Shown piece by piece: positions 1-11,030 of a stretch of 64,000 nucleotides of DNA (within the stretch, counting starts at the first letter, position 1; every line of letters starts with the position of its first letter). The stretch is from Hyaloperonospora brassicae. Lineage: Eukaryota; Oomycota; Peronosporomycetes; Peronosporales; Peronosporaceae. Under the pieces are notes generated by a model, which was not told where the DNA came from, did no database searches, and saw only the letters and a list, made by a program, of their open reading frames with translations. The stretch lies in assembly GCA_947650285.1 (NCBI GenBank), contig CANTFL010000174.1:806001-870000 (forward strand), read 5' to 3'. Made by a program: the position numbers and the translations under genes.

Positions 1-1103
1 ACATGAAGATAATGCCTTGGCCGGGAATCACGCGGCCGAGACGTGGCACGACTCCAGCGTAGAAGGACGCGACGCCTTCGTGCCGAAGCATTTGGTGGAA
101 GCAATCCAATGTGCTTTTGTAGTTTTGCGCCTGCAGCCCCTGCATTCGCGTCTTCACCACGTCAAATGCTGTTTTTGCACAACCAGAACCACGCGTTAGC
201 CGCACTATTCCAGGCAAAAGCGAGTTCACGAGACGCTCTGACGTACGGTTGTTGCCGAATACGCTAAAGATGCCGGCGGTCATGCCACCGATGAGACTCA
301 GCGACGCGCGCTGACTACCAGTCATATTCTGTGCATCACGGATGACCCCATGGCGCTCGAGAAAGTCCGGGCTAACATGCTTCTGGAACTCGCTGAACCA
401 CATGAAGCGCAGGCCTTGGTTTGTCGACTGCCGAGCCATAAAGCGTGACACAGATCAGTCGCTCCGTCAGACGCAATGCTACTACCTATTGATTGTACTA
501 AGCAAGCACAAGCACCTGTTTCAGAATCGTTGCCCACAGCCCCTGATACATGCCACGAAGACCCTCCTGTGCCACAATCAGCTTTGTTCCTTCCCACACA
601 CCGGCGTTTGCACCGATCAGCTTGGTCTTGACCGTCTCAATCTACAGAGCCATTTGCGACAACGAGGAGCTCAAACACCGTGACCTGACTGTGCCGATCG
701 TCAGATAATAGCTACTTACTGGTGTGGTGGCGAGTATGGCTTCGACTGCACCTGCCATCATACCTGCTGCGAGATTCCGCGTGGCTGATGTTGTGCCGTT
801 CTCGTCCGCGAGCTTTCGCTTCATGTAGTCAAAGGCCCCGAAACGGATACCTGCTTTCGGTATCGACCCTACGAGCACAGGCGCCAGTCCGCGGTACAGC
901 GATCCCACGCCATCCGTCTGAATGTGGTAGCGGAAGCCACTGACCATTCCTGTGTACTGAGCGCGCATCGTGCCCAATTGCAAGTTGGTCTTGATCATCT
1001 CCATGGGCCAAATACTCAGCGTCTCAATGCCGCCGGCGATGGCGCCTGCTGTCGTCGCTACCATTGGGTTCTTTGACTTGGTCACCATGTCTGGTTGCGA
1101 CAT
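1..1103 (-). CDS. SLC25A1: mitochondrial citrate/tricarboxylate carrier (SLC25 family), 3' end outside window
   Basis: Inner-mitochondrial-membrane carrier that exchanges citrate for malate. Exons complement(<1..168, 247..427, 516..641, 720..1103), all with GT-AG introns of 78-88 nt. ATG at 1103; the first repeat carries the SLC25 signature PMEMIK (P-x-[DE]-x-x-K) and repeat 3 carries PFDVVKTR. Citrate-carrier features are SIPKAGIRFG in repeat 1, IETVKTKLI in repeat 2, KQ-STNQGLRF across the 428-515 intron, and SVFGNNP-FDVVKTRMQGL across the 169-246 intron. In repeat 2 the motif reads TPIETVKTK, with the 642-719 intron falling exactly between P and I (phase 0). The last helix and stop lie beyond position 1. 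Family assignment is firm; citrate specificity rests on resemblance to SLC25A1/CTP1 and is slightly less sure. Confidence 0.9.
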
Positions 1104-1415
1104 GGCACTTGGATACTTGGATACCGTCGCGTCGGACGAGTTTTGCTTCAGTTTTGAAGTTCAGCCACACGATTTGATTGGCAAGCGCGTTCTTGCGGGG
1201 CACAAACAGCACTGTCTCTTGGCGTCATATTGTGCCAATGAAGGGATCCGATGTAAACATTGGCGTACATTGCAGTGGTCGAACACAGTGACATGTCATT
1301 CCGCTGCACGACATGTCGTTGAACCCGATATTCCTATCTGTCATTGTGTTTGCTGTTTCTCGTGCCCGAGACTGCGTTTCGATCCGACCTGTTCAAGTCG
1401 GTCTTTCTGCACAAA
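1104..1415. other. intergenic, carrier promoter side and aminotransferase 3' flank
   Basis: 312 bp between the carrier start codon and the aminotransferase stop, both on the - strand. No coding frame continues from either gene, and I see no RNA gene or repeat. Confidence 0.5.
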
Positions 1416-3154
1416 CTACTCCAAGCTGGCAAGAGCGCTTTGCAACCGCTGGATACCTACGCGGATCTCGTCTTCGCTGTAGAACGCAAACGACAAGCGC
1501 GCACATCGTGTCACAGCTGTGTTCATGACCGATTCACCAGCTCCATCGCCGGACGCAGTTTTCATCGAGCACCGTGTGCCGGGCGTGAAGGCCACACCAT
1601 GTCGAGCCTCGGCTTCCTTGAGTAGTAAGTCCGTATGCACTCCTTCTGGAAATTGCAGCCAGATGAAGTACCCGCCAGACGGCTCGGTAAAGACGACGTC
1701 CGGGCAATGCGCACGCAAGGCAGCACACATGGCGGTCTTGCGGGATCTCAAGACACGTCTCAAGTGGTCGATGTGAGGAATCAAACGGCCCTGCTTCAGT
1801 ACTGTTCATTGGCCACGCGTCACGAAGCATGGCACGCAGTAGCATCAAGTAAGTCACTAATGAGCGATTGGGAATGCATAACAGCAACGCGCGTACCGGA
1901 GTGAACGAGCGCTGCAGTGACAGGATTCTGACCGCCGCCACTACGAAGCGCACCGATTTTCGACAGCTGGTCGATCGTTGCTTTGCTGCTTTGCGCCCAA
2001 CCTGTCAGTACGCATAAGTGAGCAGCTACTTCTACCTGGCACAACGATACATCCAATCGCAAGGTCTTACCCAGACGAAGTCCTGGCGCAAGGATTTTCG
2101 AGAAGCTCCCGAGCGATACAACCAAACCAGAGTCGTCATACGACGCGAGAGGCTGCAACGCGTCGCCGTGTAGGTGAAGCAAATTGTACGGCTCGTCCGA
2201 AACAATACGGAATCCAAACTTTTGCGCGAGAGCTACAAGGCGTTTGCAACGGTCTGCAGACATGACAGCGCCCGTCGGGTTATGGAAGAACGGAATCGTG
2301 TACAGAAACGCCGGGACGCGGCCTGCGTCCAGCCTCGCTTCTAGTGCGTCCAGCTATAGAAACAACCGGAACACTGTAAGCAGCAGCCACCACGACGCGG
2401 CACGAGTGTTGCAAACACGCCAACAATCACACCAACAAACAAACAAAACGAAACACACCACGCACATCAATGCCATCTTCTCCCATGTACACTTCTTCCA
2501 GGTCGAGTCCGAGCTCCTGAAAAATCTCGTGGGCCAAAAAGTACGTCGGCGTTTCCACAAACACGCACTTGTTGGTCTTGGCGAACGCCAGAGCAGCGTG
2601 TGAGATGGCTTGGGAATTGCCTGCAGTCACCATCAGCGTGTCAGGGTCCACCGCTTCCATTGAGGTGGTGCCTACGTATCCACACACAAAGAGCACAAGC
2701 AGTCAGAGAGAGAGAGATTCATTAGTTAGATAGATGGAGATGGAGATGGATACATAGATAGAGCGAGCGAGCGAGCGATCAGTTGTACTGTACCTGCCAC
2801 GAGCTGAGCAATCTGCTCCCGAAAGCCGACAAATCCTTTTGCAGCTCCGTACTGCAGCATCAGTGGGTCCTGACTCGGTGTGAACCGATCGAGCGCAGCG
2901 TCGCGCAATGTGTTCAGAGAGAGCAGCAGCGACGCAGACGGCTGACCGACGCCAAAGTTAATCACTCGACTGGACGTGTGCGTCTGCACGTACGGCGACG
3001 ACTGCACCGCCGTCTTCACGGACGTCGCGTCCAGTGGATCCTCTGATAGAACACGACAGAGGTCAGCAGTGCGTTGGAAGTGGGAGACGCGTCGAGCGCT
3101 GCGGCTGCTCCGGTGGCCGAGTTGAGCCGCCATCGTGGCGTGCCATCGGGTCAT
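1416..3154 (-). CDS. class I/II PLP-dependent aminotransferase (aromatic/2-aminoadipate type)
   Basis: Transfers an amino group through a pyridoxal-phosphate intermediate. Exons complement(1416..1801,1897..2001,2071..2353,2466..2671,2794..3154) sum to 1341 nt, 446 residues, with consistent phases (0, 1 and 2 nt splits rejoin in frame). The PLP lysine lies in SFSKILAPGLRLGW, the classic S-x-S-K-x-x-x-P-G-x-R-x-G block, split by the 2002-2070 intron. Other family blocks are TAGNSQAI, FHNPTG, SDEPYN and PSGGYFIW near the end. The first ATG (3154) precedes an Arg/Ser-rich stretch (RRVSHFQR) that could be a mitochondrial presequence; an internal ATG (MAAQLGH) is an alternative start. Fold architecture resembles the ARO8/AADAT group, but substrate cannot be read from sequence. 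Confidence 0.87.
2700..2780. repeat. simple-sequence tract in aminotransferase intron 1
   Basis: A run of GA, TAGA, GGAGAT and GAGC short repeats fills the intron between exons 1 and 2 of the aminotransferase. Confidence 0.7.
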
Positions 3155-4273
3155 TGTTTACCTTCGCGCGACATTCGAACTTCAACTGCTCGTCGTCTGC
3201 TTCAATGCTGCGCGGATTGGTACTGCACTTGATGGGACTGTCACATGATAGCGATTAATTGTACGTACGACTGTGCTGTGCTGTGGACTACAAATATTAC
3301 GATAGAGCCCTTGGTCGCAATGTAAAGATTGACTACTTGGTCGAGATATACGCGAACGTCGTGCTTCAAAAGCGCATGACTAGTTGGCAGATACCCTTTT
3401 GTAGCTAGTTTTCGAAATGACAAAGCTGCCCCGTCTCGTAAGCCGTTGTCACTTTCTTCTCTGTACGCAATATACAACTGCAAGTGTCGGAGAGCAATTG
3501 CCGTGTTGGGTGCGCAGCTCGTGTCAATTGACACTATGTGGACGGACGTCATCGAACGCCATGAACTCACTCCGTCTATTGACTGTAGTCGTGGTATGAG
3601 CCGCACCGCTATCCCGTGACCACGCTGTCGTAAGTCAACGAGTGTGCGAAAGCAGTAGAAGAATGCAGGACTTCAAGCTGCAGTAGACATAGCTTTGTGG
3701 CGTGACAACGCTCACGAGACTCGTTCATCGAGACTTTCTCCTGCGACGTTTCAACGATCTTCTGCAGTGGTCGCCTCGATCAACTTATCGTGATTGCGCA
3801 GGACACATAACTCGACGGTCTCTTGCGCATTGACACTCCGTTGTAGTTCATGCTCAAAACCGTATACCCAATATGTCGACACCCCCATTTGAACTACATC
3901 GCATGACCACACAATGGCAATGTACAGAACGACCGAACATGTCGTTCATTACGCATCATTCCCGTCGTTGCGGCCTTCTTGCGGCAAAATCAGCCCAAAT
4001 ACAAGCGAACAACGGACCGTCGTCGATCGAGAATATTGTCACTGACCCAAAACAAGCAAACAGACTTTTCGCAAAAAAGGCATTCGGACGCGTGAACCGC
4101 GGACCGTGACCGCAGCCGTGTTTTTGTCCGCTGGGAAGTAAGCGGTAAAGTAAGCGCCTTCTAGCCAGCCAATTCGCCGCAGCCCGGGTGAAGTAACGAT
4201 AGTGTGGTGCGCCGCCTAAAAGCCCGTCCAGTAGCTCAATTGGCATAAATTCTCCCGAGAAGACTGCAGCAAA
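3155..4273. other. intergenic, 1.1 kb, no recognisable gene
   Basis: Lies between the divergent aminotransferase (-) and RPL24 (+), so it holds both promoters. A 121-codon open frame on the - strand (3241-3606) has no recognisable motif, no partner exons and no clear start context, so I do not call it. Around 4220, 'GTAGCTCAATTGGCAT' superficially recalls a tRNA A-box, but no B-box or cloverleaf follows. Confidence 0.45.
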
Positions 4274-5203
4274 ATGGTGATCAAGTAAGTACACGCGCAG
4301 CCGATGCGAACGTAAATGAGGCAACAACGAGGCAGACAGCAGACAGAGATGCAGTGACATGCAGTGACACGCAGTGGCCTCTTTCCGTCACGCGCAAAGC
4401 TGTGTACATGTGCAGATCAGCTATCGATCGCGTCGATCGCCTGACCTGTGTGCCTTCCTCAGTGCAGCGGTCCGGTTGCCAGCTGCGCAATTGATACCGA
4501 AGAGCGCTTCTAACATGTGCGCGCTTGTGCCCTCAGGACCGAGACGTGCTCGTTCAGCGAGGGCCGCATCTACCCTGGCCACGGCTCGCGCTACATCCGT
4601 CGCGATGGCTCGGCGTACGTGTTCATTAACTCGAAGAGCAAGTCGCTCTTCTTGCAGCGCAAGAAGGCCACGAAGATCGTGTGGACGCTGGGCTGGCGTC
4701 GTATGAACAAGAAGCTCAAGGTGTGTGGCAGGCGGTGGTAACGCCGAGGTGAAAAGAAAGTCGGCGAGCGCTGACTGTGGTGTTTTTCTGCTGGCTCTGG
4801 ACCAACTATGACAGATGGAAGACGTGACCCGCCGTCGTGCTCGCAAGACCACGAAGATCCAGCGTGCGATCGTCGGTGTTTCGGCTGAAGACGTACGTAG
4901 TTGCAGAAAGCTGTTGAGACGATGGATGTGCTTGGGTGGGGGGAGAGATGGTGACGCAGCAACCATTGACGATTATCTGATCCTTCCTGTTTGATGATTG
5001 TCTCGACACGACCACAGATCCACAAGAAGCGCAACCAGAAGCCCGAAGTCCGTGCTGCTGCTCGTGCGGCGCTGAAGGAGGCCAAGGACCGCAGCAAAGC
5101 CAAGAAGTCGCTCAACAAGGCCGAGCGCGCACAGAAGGGCCCTAGCGGCAGCAACGCCGCCCCGCGTGCGCAGAAGAAGTCGGGCAACCGCGGTGCCATT
5201 TAG
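4274..5203 (+). CDS. RPL24: 60S ribosomal protein eL24
   Basis: Large-subunit ribosomal protein located at the subunit interface. Exons join(4274..4284,4537..4720,4815..4892,5018..5203) give 459 nt, 152 residues. The first exon codes only M-V-I-K and the intron splits the Lys codon, a common arrangement in ribosomal protein genes. Diagnostic blocks are CSFSEGRIYPGHGSRY, the WRRMNKK segment, FQRAI-like IQRAIVGVSAEDI and KRNQKPEVR, followed by an Ala/Lys-rich tail. Usual family length is about 150-165 residues. The first intron (252 nt) is the longest, as often seen for ribosomal protein genes with regulatory first introns. Confidence 0.95.
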
Positions 5204-5608
5204 GTCGCTTTTGGCTGGGATTGACGTGCAGTTAGCTACTCGGGAGTGTCGTCACCACTTGAATGCCAATCATTGACACAGACGTCTGCTCTACCTGCGA
5301 GGTCCAGCCACAATGGCCCTTGCGACTGCTTTCGACAGGCCCTTACTACTTCCATCCTCGACCTTGCGGCCACAATCGCTGCACACGAGTCGTGGGTGTA
5401 CCACATCGCTAGGTACGCACCCGCCTGTCACCACGCAGCTGCCCACACTCCCTCGACATAGTCACCACGGCGTCGCTGTGGTCCAATCAACTCGCGCACT
5501 CCCCCCACCGTTCCCTCCAGTCACGGACGTGCCCGTCCGTCCGTCCGTCCCACCCTCTTGACTACCAGCCGACTGACTGCCCGTCCTCCTGTCGCTGCTG
5601 CCTTAGAG
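5204..5608. other. intergenic, RPL24 to PRMT1
   Basis: 405 bp with pyrimidine-rich sequence and a short CCGT tandem (about 5533-5550) just upstream of PRMT1. No gene seen. Confidence 0.5.
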
Positions 5609-6637
5609 ATGGCGACGTCTCCGCCCGCTGCCGCCGCTGCTGCTGCTCGAGCGGCAGAGCTCACGAGCAAAGACTACTACTTTGACTCGTACTCGCACTT
5701 TGGCATTCATGAGGAGATGCTCAAGGACTCTGTGCGCACGAAGGCCTACATGAACGCCATCTTGCAGAGCAAACACCTGTTCAAGGACAAAGTCGTGCTC
5801 GACGTGGGCTGTGGCACGGCCATTCTGTCCATGTTTGCCGCCAAAGCCGGGGCGAAACACGTCTACGGAGTGGACTGCTCGGGCATTCTGACCCAAGCGC
5901 GGACGATCGTCGCAGCCAATGGCTTTGCTGACCGCATCACGCTCTTTCAGGGCAAAATGGAGGACCTCACGCTGCCAGTGGACACGGTGGACATTATCAT
6001 CTCCGAGTGGATGGGCTACTTTTTGCTGTACGAGTCCATGCTGGACACAGTGCTCTTTGCGCGCGACAAGTACCTCGTGCCCGACGGCCTCATGTTTCCA
6101 GACCACGCGACGCTCTACCTTGGCGCGATTGAAGACGGCGAGTACAAAGCAGAGAAGCTCGAGTTCTGGGACAATGTCTACGGCTTTGACATGAGCTGCA
6201 TCCGGGACATTGCCAAGGTCGAGCCGCTCGTGGACACGGTGGGCAGCGACGCCCTGCTCTCGAACGTGTGCCCGATTCTGGACATTGACCTGACCAAGGT
6301 GACGAAAGAAGAGCTGGCGTTCTCGTCCACGTTCAAGCTCACGGCGTTTCGTCAGGACTTTTGCCATGCACTCGTGGCGTACTTTGACTGCACGTTCTCG
6401 GCCACGCACAAGCAGCTGAACTTCTCGACGGGACCCAAGGCCGAGTACACACATTGGAAGCAGACTGTGTTTTACCTGGAAGGAGAGCTCGCGTGCAGCC
6501 CGGGCGAGGTGATTGAAGGCGAGCTCACGTGCAAGCCCAACGCGCTCAATCCGCGGGACTTGGATATCAACATCAACGTGCGCTTCGATGGCGCCAGTGG
6601 ATCGTACAGCAAGCTGCATGAGTTCAAGTTGCGCTAG
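5609..6637 (+). CDS. PRMT1: protein arginine N-methyltransferase 1
   Basis: Asymmetrically dimethylates arginines in histone H4 and RNA-binding proteins using S-adenosylmethionine. Single-exon, 342 residues from the ATG at 5609; the frame stays open upstream to a TTG at 5558, which I reject because the ATG is the first methionine and gives the normal family length. Motif I is VLDVGCGTAILSMFAAKAG (residues 63-81), the double-E loop is SEWMGYFLLYE (132-142) and the THW loop is THWKQ (281-285). The two catalytic glutamates of the loop are present. Oddity: motif I usually reads G-x-G-T-G, but here the last glycine is alanine (GCGTA). A poly-Ala N-terminus (residues 7-13) replaces the usual acidic leader. 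Confidence 0.96.
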   Translation: MATSPPAAAAAAARAAELTSKDYYFDSYSHFGIHEEMLKDSVRTKAYMNAILQSKHLFKDKVVLDVGCGTAILSMFAAKAGAKHVYGVDCSGILTQARTIVAANGFADRITLFQGKMEDLTLPVDTVDIIISEWMGYFLLYESMLDTVLFARDKYLVPDGLMFPDHATLYLGAIEDGEYKAEKLEFWDNVYGFDMSCIRDIAKVEPLVDTVGSDALLSNVCPILDIDLTKVTKEELAFSSTFKLTAFRQDFCHALVAYFDCTFSATHKQLNFSTGPKAEYTHWKQTVFYLEGELACSPGEVIEGELTCKPNALNPRDLDININVRFDGASGSYSKLHEFKLR

Positions 6638-6951
6638 GAATGAGCTCGGGTTGAGCCGGGTTTGAAGCACATGCTCAGTGGAGGGAGCACTAGCTTCCGT
6701 TGCAACGACTAGACTAGACAACCAACCATAATCCGATACGAACGATACTCTAAACAATTGCATTATCCTGCGCACGTTGGTGTCACGTGGTTCCTCTCTC
6801 CTCCCTCGAAGCGTCTGCCACTCATTGCTCACTGCGACGCTCGGCACTGTCCATCTTGTTTTTTCTCTATAAATATCGTATCTTCCTCCCACTGGTCACG
6901 CGGCCACAACGCACAAGCTTCAAGCCCAATCGATGGTCCTCACTGACCAAT
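6638..6951. other. convergent intergenic PRMT1/ASF1
   Basis: 314 bp between two converging genes; carries their 3' ends only. No feature seen. Confidence 0.5.
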
Positions 6952-7931
6952 TCATTGCTGCTCAATATCTTCCATCTCCATGTCACCATCGGCATCTTCT
7001 TCCTCCGCTTCTTCGACTGCACTCGCCTCGTCATCTTCCTCCTCCTCTTCCTCATCGTCCTCTTCCTCCAAGTCAATGTCCTCCTCCATCCCGTCGGCCG
7101 TGTTCCCGCCAATGACAATGTCCGTATAATTGTGGTCAAGCTGAGCCGCGGCTTTCATGAGCTCCTCGTCATCGACAAAGTCCATTTCCAGGTCGTTGCC
7201 ACCGCCCGTCTGCATGGCACCAAAGCCTGTAGCCGTGGCTGCAACGTTGTTGGCATCTTCCATAGCATTCGGGTCCTGAGCACCGGCAGGGGACCAGTCA
7301 ATAGGGAAGCGCGTGACCCGTGGCTTATCGGCCAAGATGTTGCGCTGCAGCTTCGAGATGTCGACGTGGGCGGGCGGGTTCTCCAGCAAAAACGGGTCGG
7401 CATAGTCATTGTTGACGTAGTACCCCACCCGCACAAACTCCCGGCCGCGGTACGAGCACGTGACGAGCGCCACGGTAACGCCCACTTTGTCCTCGTCTGG
7501 AATCAGGTCCGGGTTCGGCGGGTCCGACTGGAACACAAACTTGTTCGTGCCCACGGGCACTGGCCCCACGAGCACTTCTTCGAGCACTTGATCGCGACTC
7601 TCGTCTTCAGCGCTACCGACGTACGTGATCTTCCACTCGAGATCTAGAGAGGTCAGCAGGACAAGACAACCAGGTACCGCGTTAGTTCTTACATTAGCTT
7701 ATCCGTCGTCACCAACAGTCAAAACGTCAGCTAAGGAGGGAGTCAGTAGTTTATTAGTTGTTAGTTGATTAATTGGTGGGTGGGTAAGTCAGTCAGTAGT
7801 ATGGAAAGGAGGGGCGACGAACCGGCTTCGAGCTGCTGGGCGCACTCGAACGTGACTTCGAATTGGAACGGGTTCGTAAAGGCCGTCGGGTTATCGAGCA
7901 CTGTGATGTTCGTGAGCGTGACGTACGCCAT
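6952..7931 (-). CDS. ASF1: histone H3-H4 chaperone ASF1
   Basis: Binds the H3-H4 dimer and hands it to CAF-1 or HIRA in the nucleus. Exons complement(6952..7643,7823..7931), 266 residues. The start [15 protein letters not shown] (ATG at 7931) is close to the universal ASF1 N-terminus, and the 179-nt intron splits the Asp codon of [15 protein letters not shown]. The core block [15 protein letters not shown] and the YYVNNDY segment are intact. Residues after about 155 form a long Asp/Glu-rich tail with runs of 5-8 acidic residues, as in fungal ASF1. Intron 1 contains a TTAGTTGTTAG-type repeat. Confidence is very high. Confidence 0.97.
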
Positions 7932-8393
7932 CGAATCAGACGGTCGAAGCTGCAGCGGGGGGGAGAGGTCAGAGGTCAGAGGTCGTGAGTGAGTGAGTGA
8001 GTGGGCTCGAGCCGAAAGCGCTTCAAGTGGTCTTTCGCACCACAACGAACGACTGTTACTACAACTGCTCCCTCCGCCGGCCTACTCACTGGATCAACGA
8101 GCGCCAGCGTTGGTGGGTGATCGACTAAGTACGATCGTATCCCATCCTGCCATTCCGAGGGACACGACTGGCGCCACGTACAGTCACAGTACACTGATCC
8201 TTTTGTCTCGGCGTACAACTATAACACTGTACAAAACGACACGATCGGACGGGACAAGACGGGCGCTACTGGCGATGGAACAACAGCAGCAGCAACAACA
8301 TCAACAACAACGCGCCTGACAATCACAAGATTTCGTTCTGCGTGGAGCTGCCAGCTGAGGAAAAAAAACGGCACAGCATCCAGTCTGCTGTAG
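7932..8393. other. intergenic, ASF1 upstream region
   Basis: 462 bp holding the ASF1 promoter and the 3' flank of the next - strand gene. Contains a GTGA tandem (about 7985-8001) and a CAGCAACAA-type tract (about 8280-8312). No gene supported. Confidence 0.5.
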
Positions 8394-9843
8394 TCACTTT
8401 GTCGACGACGGTCTCGGCTGGAAAAAGCGGTCGAGCGTCAGTTGATCAGCTCTTCGTCGCTTTCGCGGCAATCGCGGCTGGAAACCCATCGACCAACTTG
8501 TACCACCAGGCAGGGAGGACGAGGCAGCAGGTATCGCGTCCGTCTGAAACGACGAATGGCTGCGAGGGGCCTCGGCACCCCCTCCTTGGAAACCCTCACT
8601 CGAGTCGAAACAGCCGTCCTTGAGCTCAATCACCCTGCCACCGCATGACTCGTCCATCGTGGCGGACGTCGCGGTGGCTGTCGTGAGCAGCTGCCGCCCG
8701 TTCACGGAGCAGCTGCGAGAGTTATCGAGGAAAGAGCAATCACGCTTGACCGAGCGTCGCTGTTCCCATTGAGGCTGGCAAACCCATCCAACAGTCGTAG
8801 CGCATCAGCGACAGAAAGCTACACAAACAAACAGCTCACGCACCTCAGACGCCACGACCGGCCTCGTACCGCTGCCGCTCAATCGGACGGCAGTGGTTGC
8901 GTCGTCAGAGCCATCTTGCCAGGAAGGACCGCCAACAGAAGCAACACCGCTCGTTGGGAACCCGCTCGTGGCTTTGGTAAATGTCGCATCACCAGCGCAA
9001 CACGCATCGCTCAACGAGCCTTTGCCGTCTCCACTACGTCGGTCAACAACTTTGTCCTCTTCGGGAATGGCCTTGGCCTTCGCCAGATACGAAGGGCAGG
9101 TAAACGCCCTTCGTTCGTGCGGTCTGCAGGACATCGACGTGCTGCTACTCCCATTCGGGACTGGAGTACGCTGCGGGGCATAAATAACGTCTACAAGAAA
9201 GAAGAGCCACTTGTTCAATCCATATGTTGACATCAACACGGACTGCAATATACAACGGACGACGTACCGTCAAACACTTCCGACGCGTCTTCCTGGATCT
9301 CGTTTACTACAACACCGAAGAGCATCATCATCATCATCATTATCATCATCATCCCCACAACACACTTTGTCGACACACACGGCCCCTCTTCTCTTCTCGT
9401 CCATCCTCAAAACACCATCCTCACCATCCGTCACGTCTTCCCACGAACACGACTGCATGTACTGAGACGACTGATCCGCAAGGTCACACGCTTCCTCATC
9501 TCCTACTCCACCAATCCAAACACAAGCCATGTCATAAGCATTACATCACCACATCCACCAGCACGTTATATATCCCCCACACGCACACACGCACCATCAA
9601 AGTCCTGGCTCGGCTCGACGTCCAAGCTCTCCATCTCCGTCGCATGCTATCTCCCCACCACCACACCAACACCACAACACCATAGCGTCCACATCAGCGA
9701 CTCGCCGCAACGAAAAACACGACAGCCGAACCGTAACAAACAGCTCCGGAATCGATCGACAATAACACCCCACAAGACCCCAACCACTCGCTGCTGCGTC
9801 CGAACGTACATAGTCAACAAACTCCGTGAGCTGCTCGTCCATC
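8394..9843 (-). CDS. unrecognised protein with C-terminal PIP (PCNA-interacting) box
   Basis: I could not match this protein to a family. My model is complement(join(8394..8774,8844..9190,9268..9306,9425..9502,9595..9646,9811..9843)), 309 residues, with every junction GT-AG and phase-consistent. The C-terminus reads KRRRADQLTLDRFF, a full Q-x-x-[ILM]-x-x-[FY]-[FY] PIP box preceded by a basic cluster, the arrangement used by p21, FEN1 and other PCNA clients. N-terminal exons are acidic (DFDGDEEACD, NEIQEDASEVFDD); the middle is Ser/Gly-rich and low complexity. The inference is a nuclear replication or repair factor. The 5' end is uncertain: the frame stays open but without ATG from 9844 up to about 10016, so a further upstream exon is possible, and the purine-rich acceptor at 9647 is the weakest junction. 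Confidence 0.6.
8400..8441 (-). other. PIP box and preceding basic cluster
   Basis: Codes for KRRRADQLTLDRFF just before the stop. Q, L, F and F occupy the four PIP positions; four basic residues immediately precede, a pattern that strengthens PCNA binding in known ligands. Confidence 0.7.
9321..9353. repeat. CAT trinucleotide repeat
   Basis: About ten CAT/CAT-like units in the intron between the third and fourth 3'-most exons of the PIP-box gene. Confidence 0.8.
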
Positions 9844-10291
9844 TCCACCAGACGCTCCTGTTCGTCGTCACGGGCAGAAAGACCCGTCGCCCACTTGCGC
9901 TCGTTCGGCGGCCTCCAATCGCTTTGATAGTCAGTCGCTCGGCCAGCGACCGCCGCGTGGCGATGCGGACGTGCGGCGGGCGTCGGGGGGAGCCATTGCC
10001 ACGGACAGCCACTGCGTCAGCTCCCGCACAGAGCTCTCGCGTCCCCTCGCGTCGCGCGACACGAGGAGCATGGGCGGGTCGCTTTGGCTCGGGCAGCAAC
10101 AGCTGCGACGGGGGAACGCGCGCGCGGGGAGTTCAGCAGCGGCCGACTTGCGGGCGGCGAGTGGGCGGGCACTAGAACGAGGGAAGAGACACAAAAGACC
10201 CACCACCCACCCGAAACACAGCAGTGGGCTCAGGGAGAATCGATTGACCCACGCGCGTTTTTGGGTTCTCGAGACGCGAGACGCGCTTTTG
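9844..10291. other. region between PIP-box gene and TAF13
   Basis: 448 bp, GC-rich. On the - strand a frame contiguous with the PIP-box gene stays open from 9843 to about 10016 (residues such as WRPPNERKW and RDDEQERL look coding) but has no ATG. It is either 5' coding sequence lacking its first exon in my model or a chance open frame. Confidence 0.4.
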
Positions 10292-11030
10292 TCAGTACAT
10301 TTTCTCGTCGCTCGGGTCAAAGCCGCTATTCAGGGCCGCGCGGAACTCGTCGTTCGCGCGCAAGAGCTCAGCAACGCGCTCGTAGCGCGCGGGATCTTTG
10401 CGGATGAGAAAGATAAAGCACTCGGTGTCCAGTTTGCCCTTGATGGACGCAAGGTCCATTGCCTTCTTCGTCTACAAGAGATGGACAGATAGCACAAGAC
10501 AGAGCATTAGTGCACACACACACGTAAGGCGTTATGATAACGCGCGCGGGCGTATCTATGTATATATATATATCATACCATCGCGTGCACGTATTCCACG
10601 ACAAACTCTTCCATGAGGTATGCCGTCTCCTCGAGCGGCTCGTTCGCGTCGCCAAAGCCAAAGAGCATGTGCTTAACTGGACATTAGCACCGAAACAAAC
10701 CGACAGAAAGAGAGACAGAGAGAGCCACACAACCACATGCGTTAGTCATTGACATTGTCATCAGTATTAGTATGTACCCATCCGTCCGGCTCGTGCAAAC
10801 CTACTGCTGTCCGTTAACTCGCCACGCGCCAGTGGCTTCAATTGAGCTGCTGGACCTGTCTGGACGTCCGTGTAGCAGTCGCTCCCGGCGAGCGCGGAAT
10901 CCGCGTCGGTGAGCAAGCGCTTCCCCGGCACGAGAAGCGACTTGCCAGTCGTAGTGCCCGCGTCACTCGTCTTGCGCTTGCGCGACTTGGGCGCCGCCTT
11001 CTTCTTGCTGCCGCCGTCTGAGCTCATCAT
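10292..11030 (-). CDS. TAF13: TFIID subunit TAF13
   Basis: Histone-fold subunit of TFIID that pairs with TAF11. Exons complement(10292..10471,10579..10676,10778..11030), 176 residues, both introns phase-consistent. The conserved core begins KHMLFGFGD, continues LEETAYLMEEFVVEYV and ends with CFIFLIRKDPARYERV, all matching TAF13. The N-terminal 80 residues are Lys/Ser-rich and not conserved. Tandem ATGs at 11030 and 11027; the first is used. A CCAATCA motif lies about 50 bp upstream of the start on the coding strand. Intron 1 carries short CA and TA repeats (10511-10575). Confidence 0.93.

Noticed and set aside
4218..4240. tRNA-like A-box upstream of RPL24
   Set aside because: No B-box, no acceptor stem and no cloverleaf; lies in the RPL24 leader.
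5558..5608. N-terminal extension of PRMT1 from a TTG
   Set aside because: Begins at a non-AUG codon; the ATG at 5609 gives normal family length.
5603..6892. 429-codon - strand frame opposite PRMT1
   Set aside because: Shadow of the highly biased PRMT1 codon use; no motif, and PRMT1 on + is certain.
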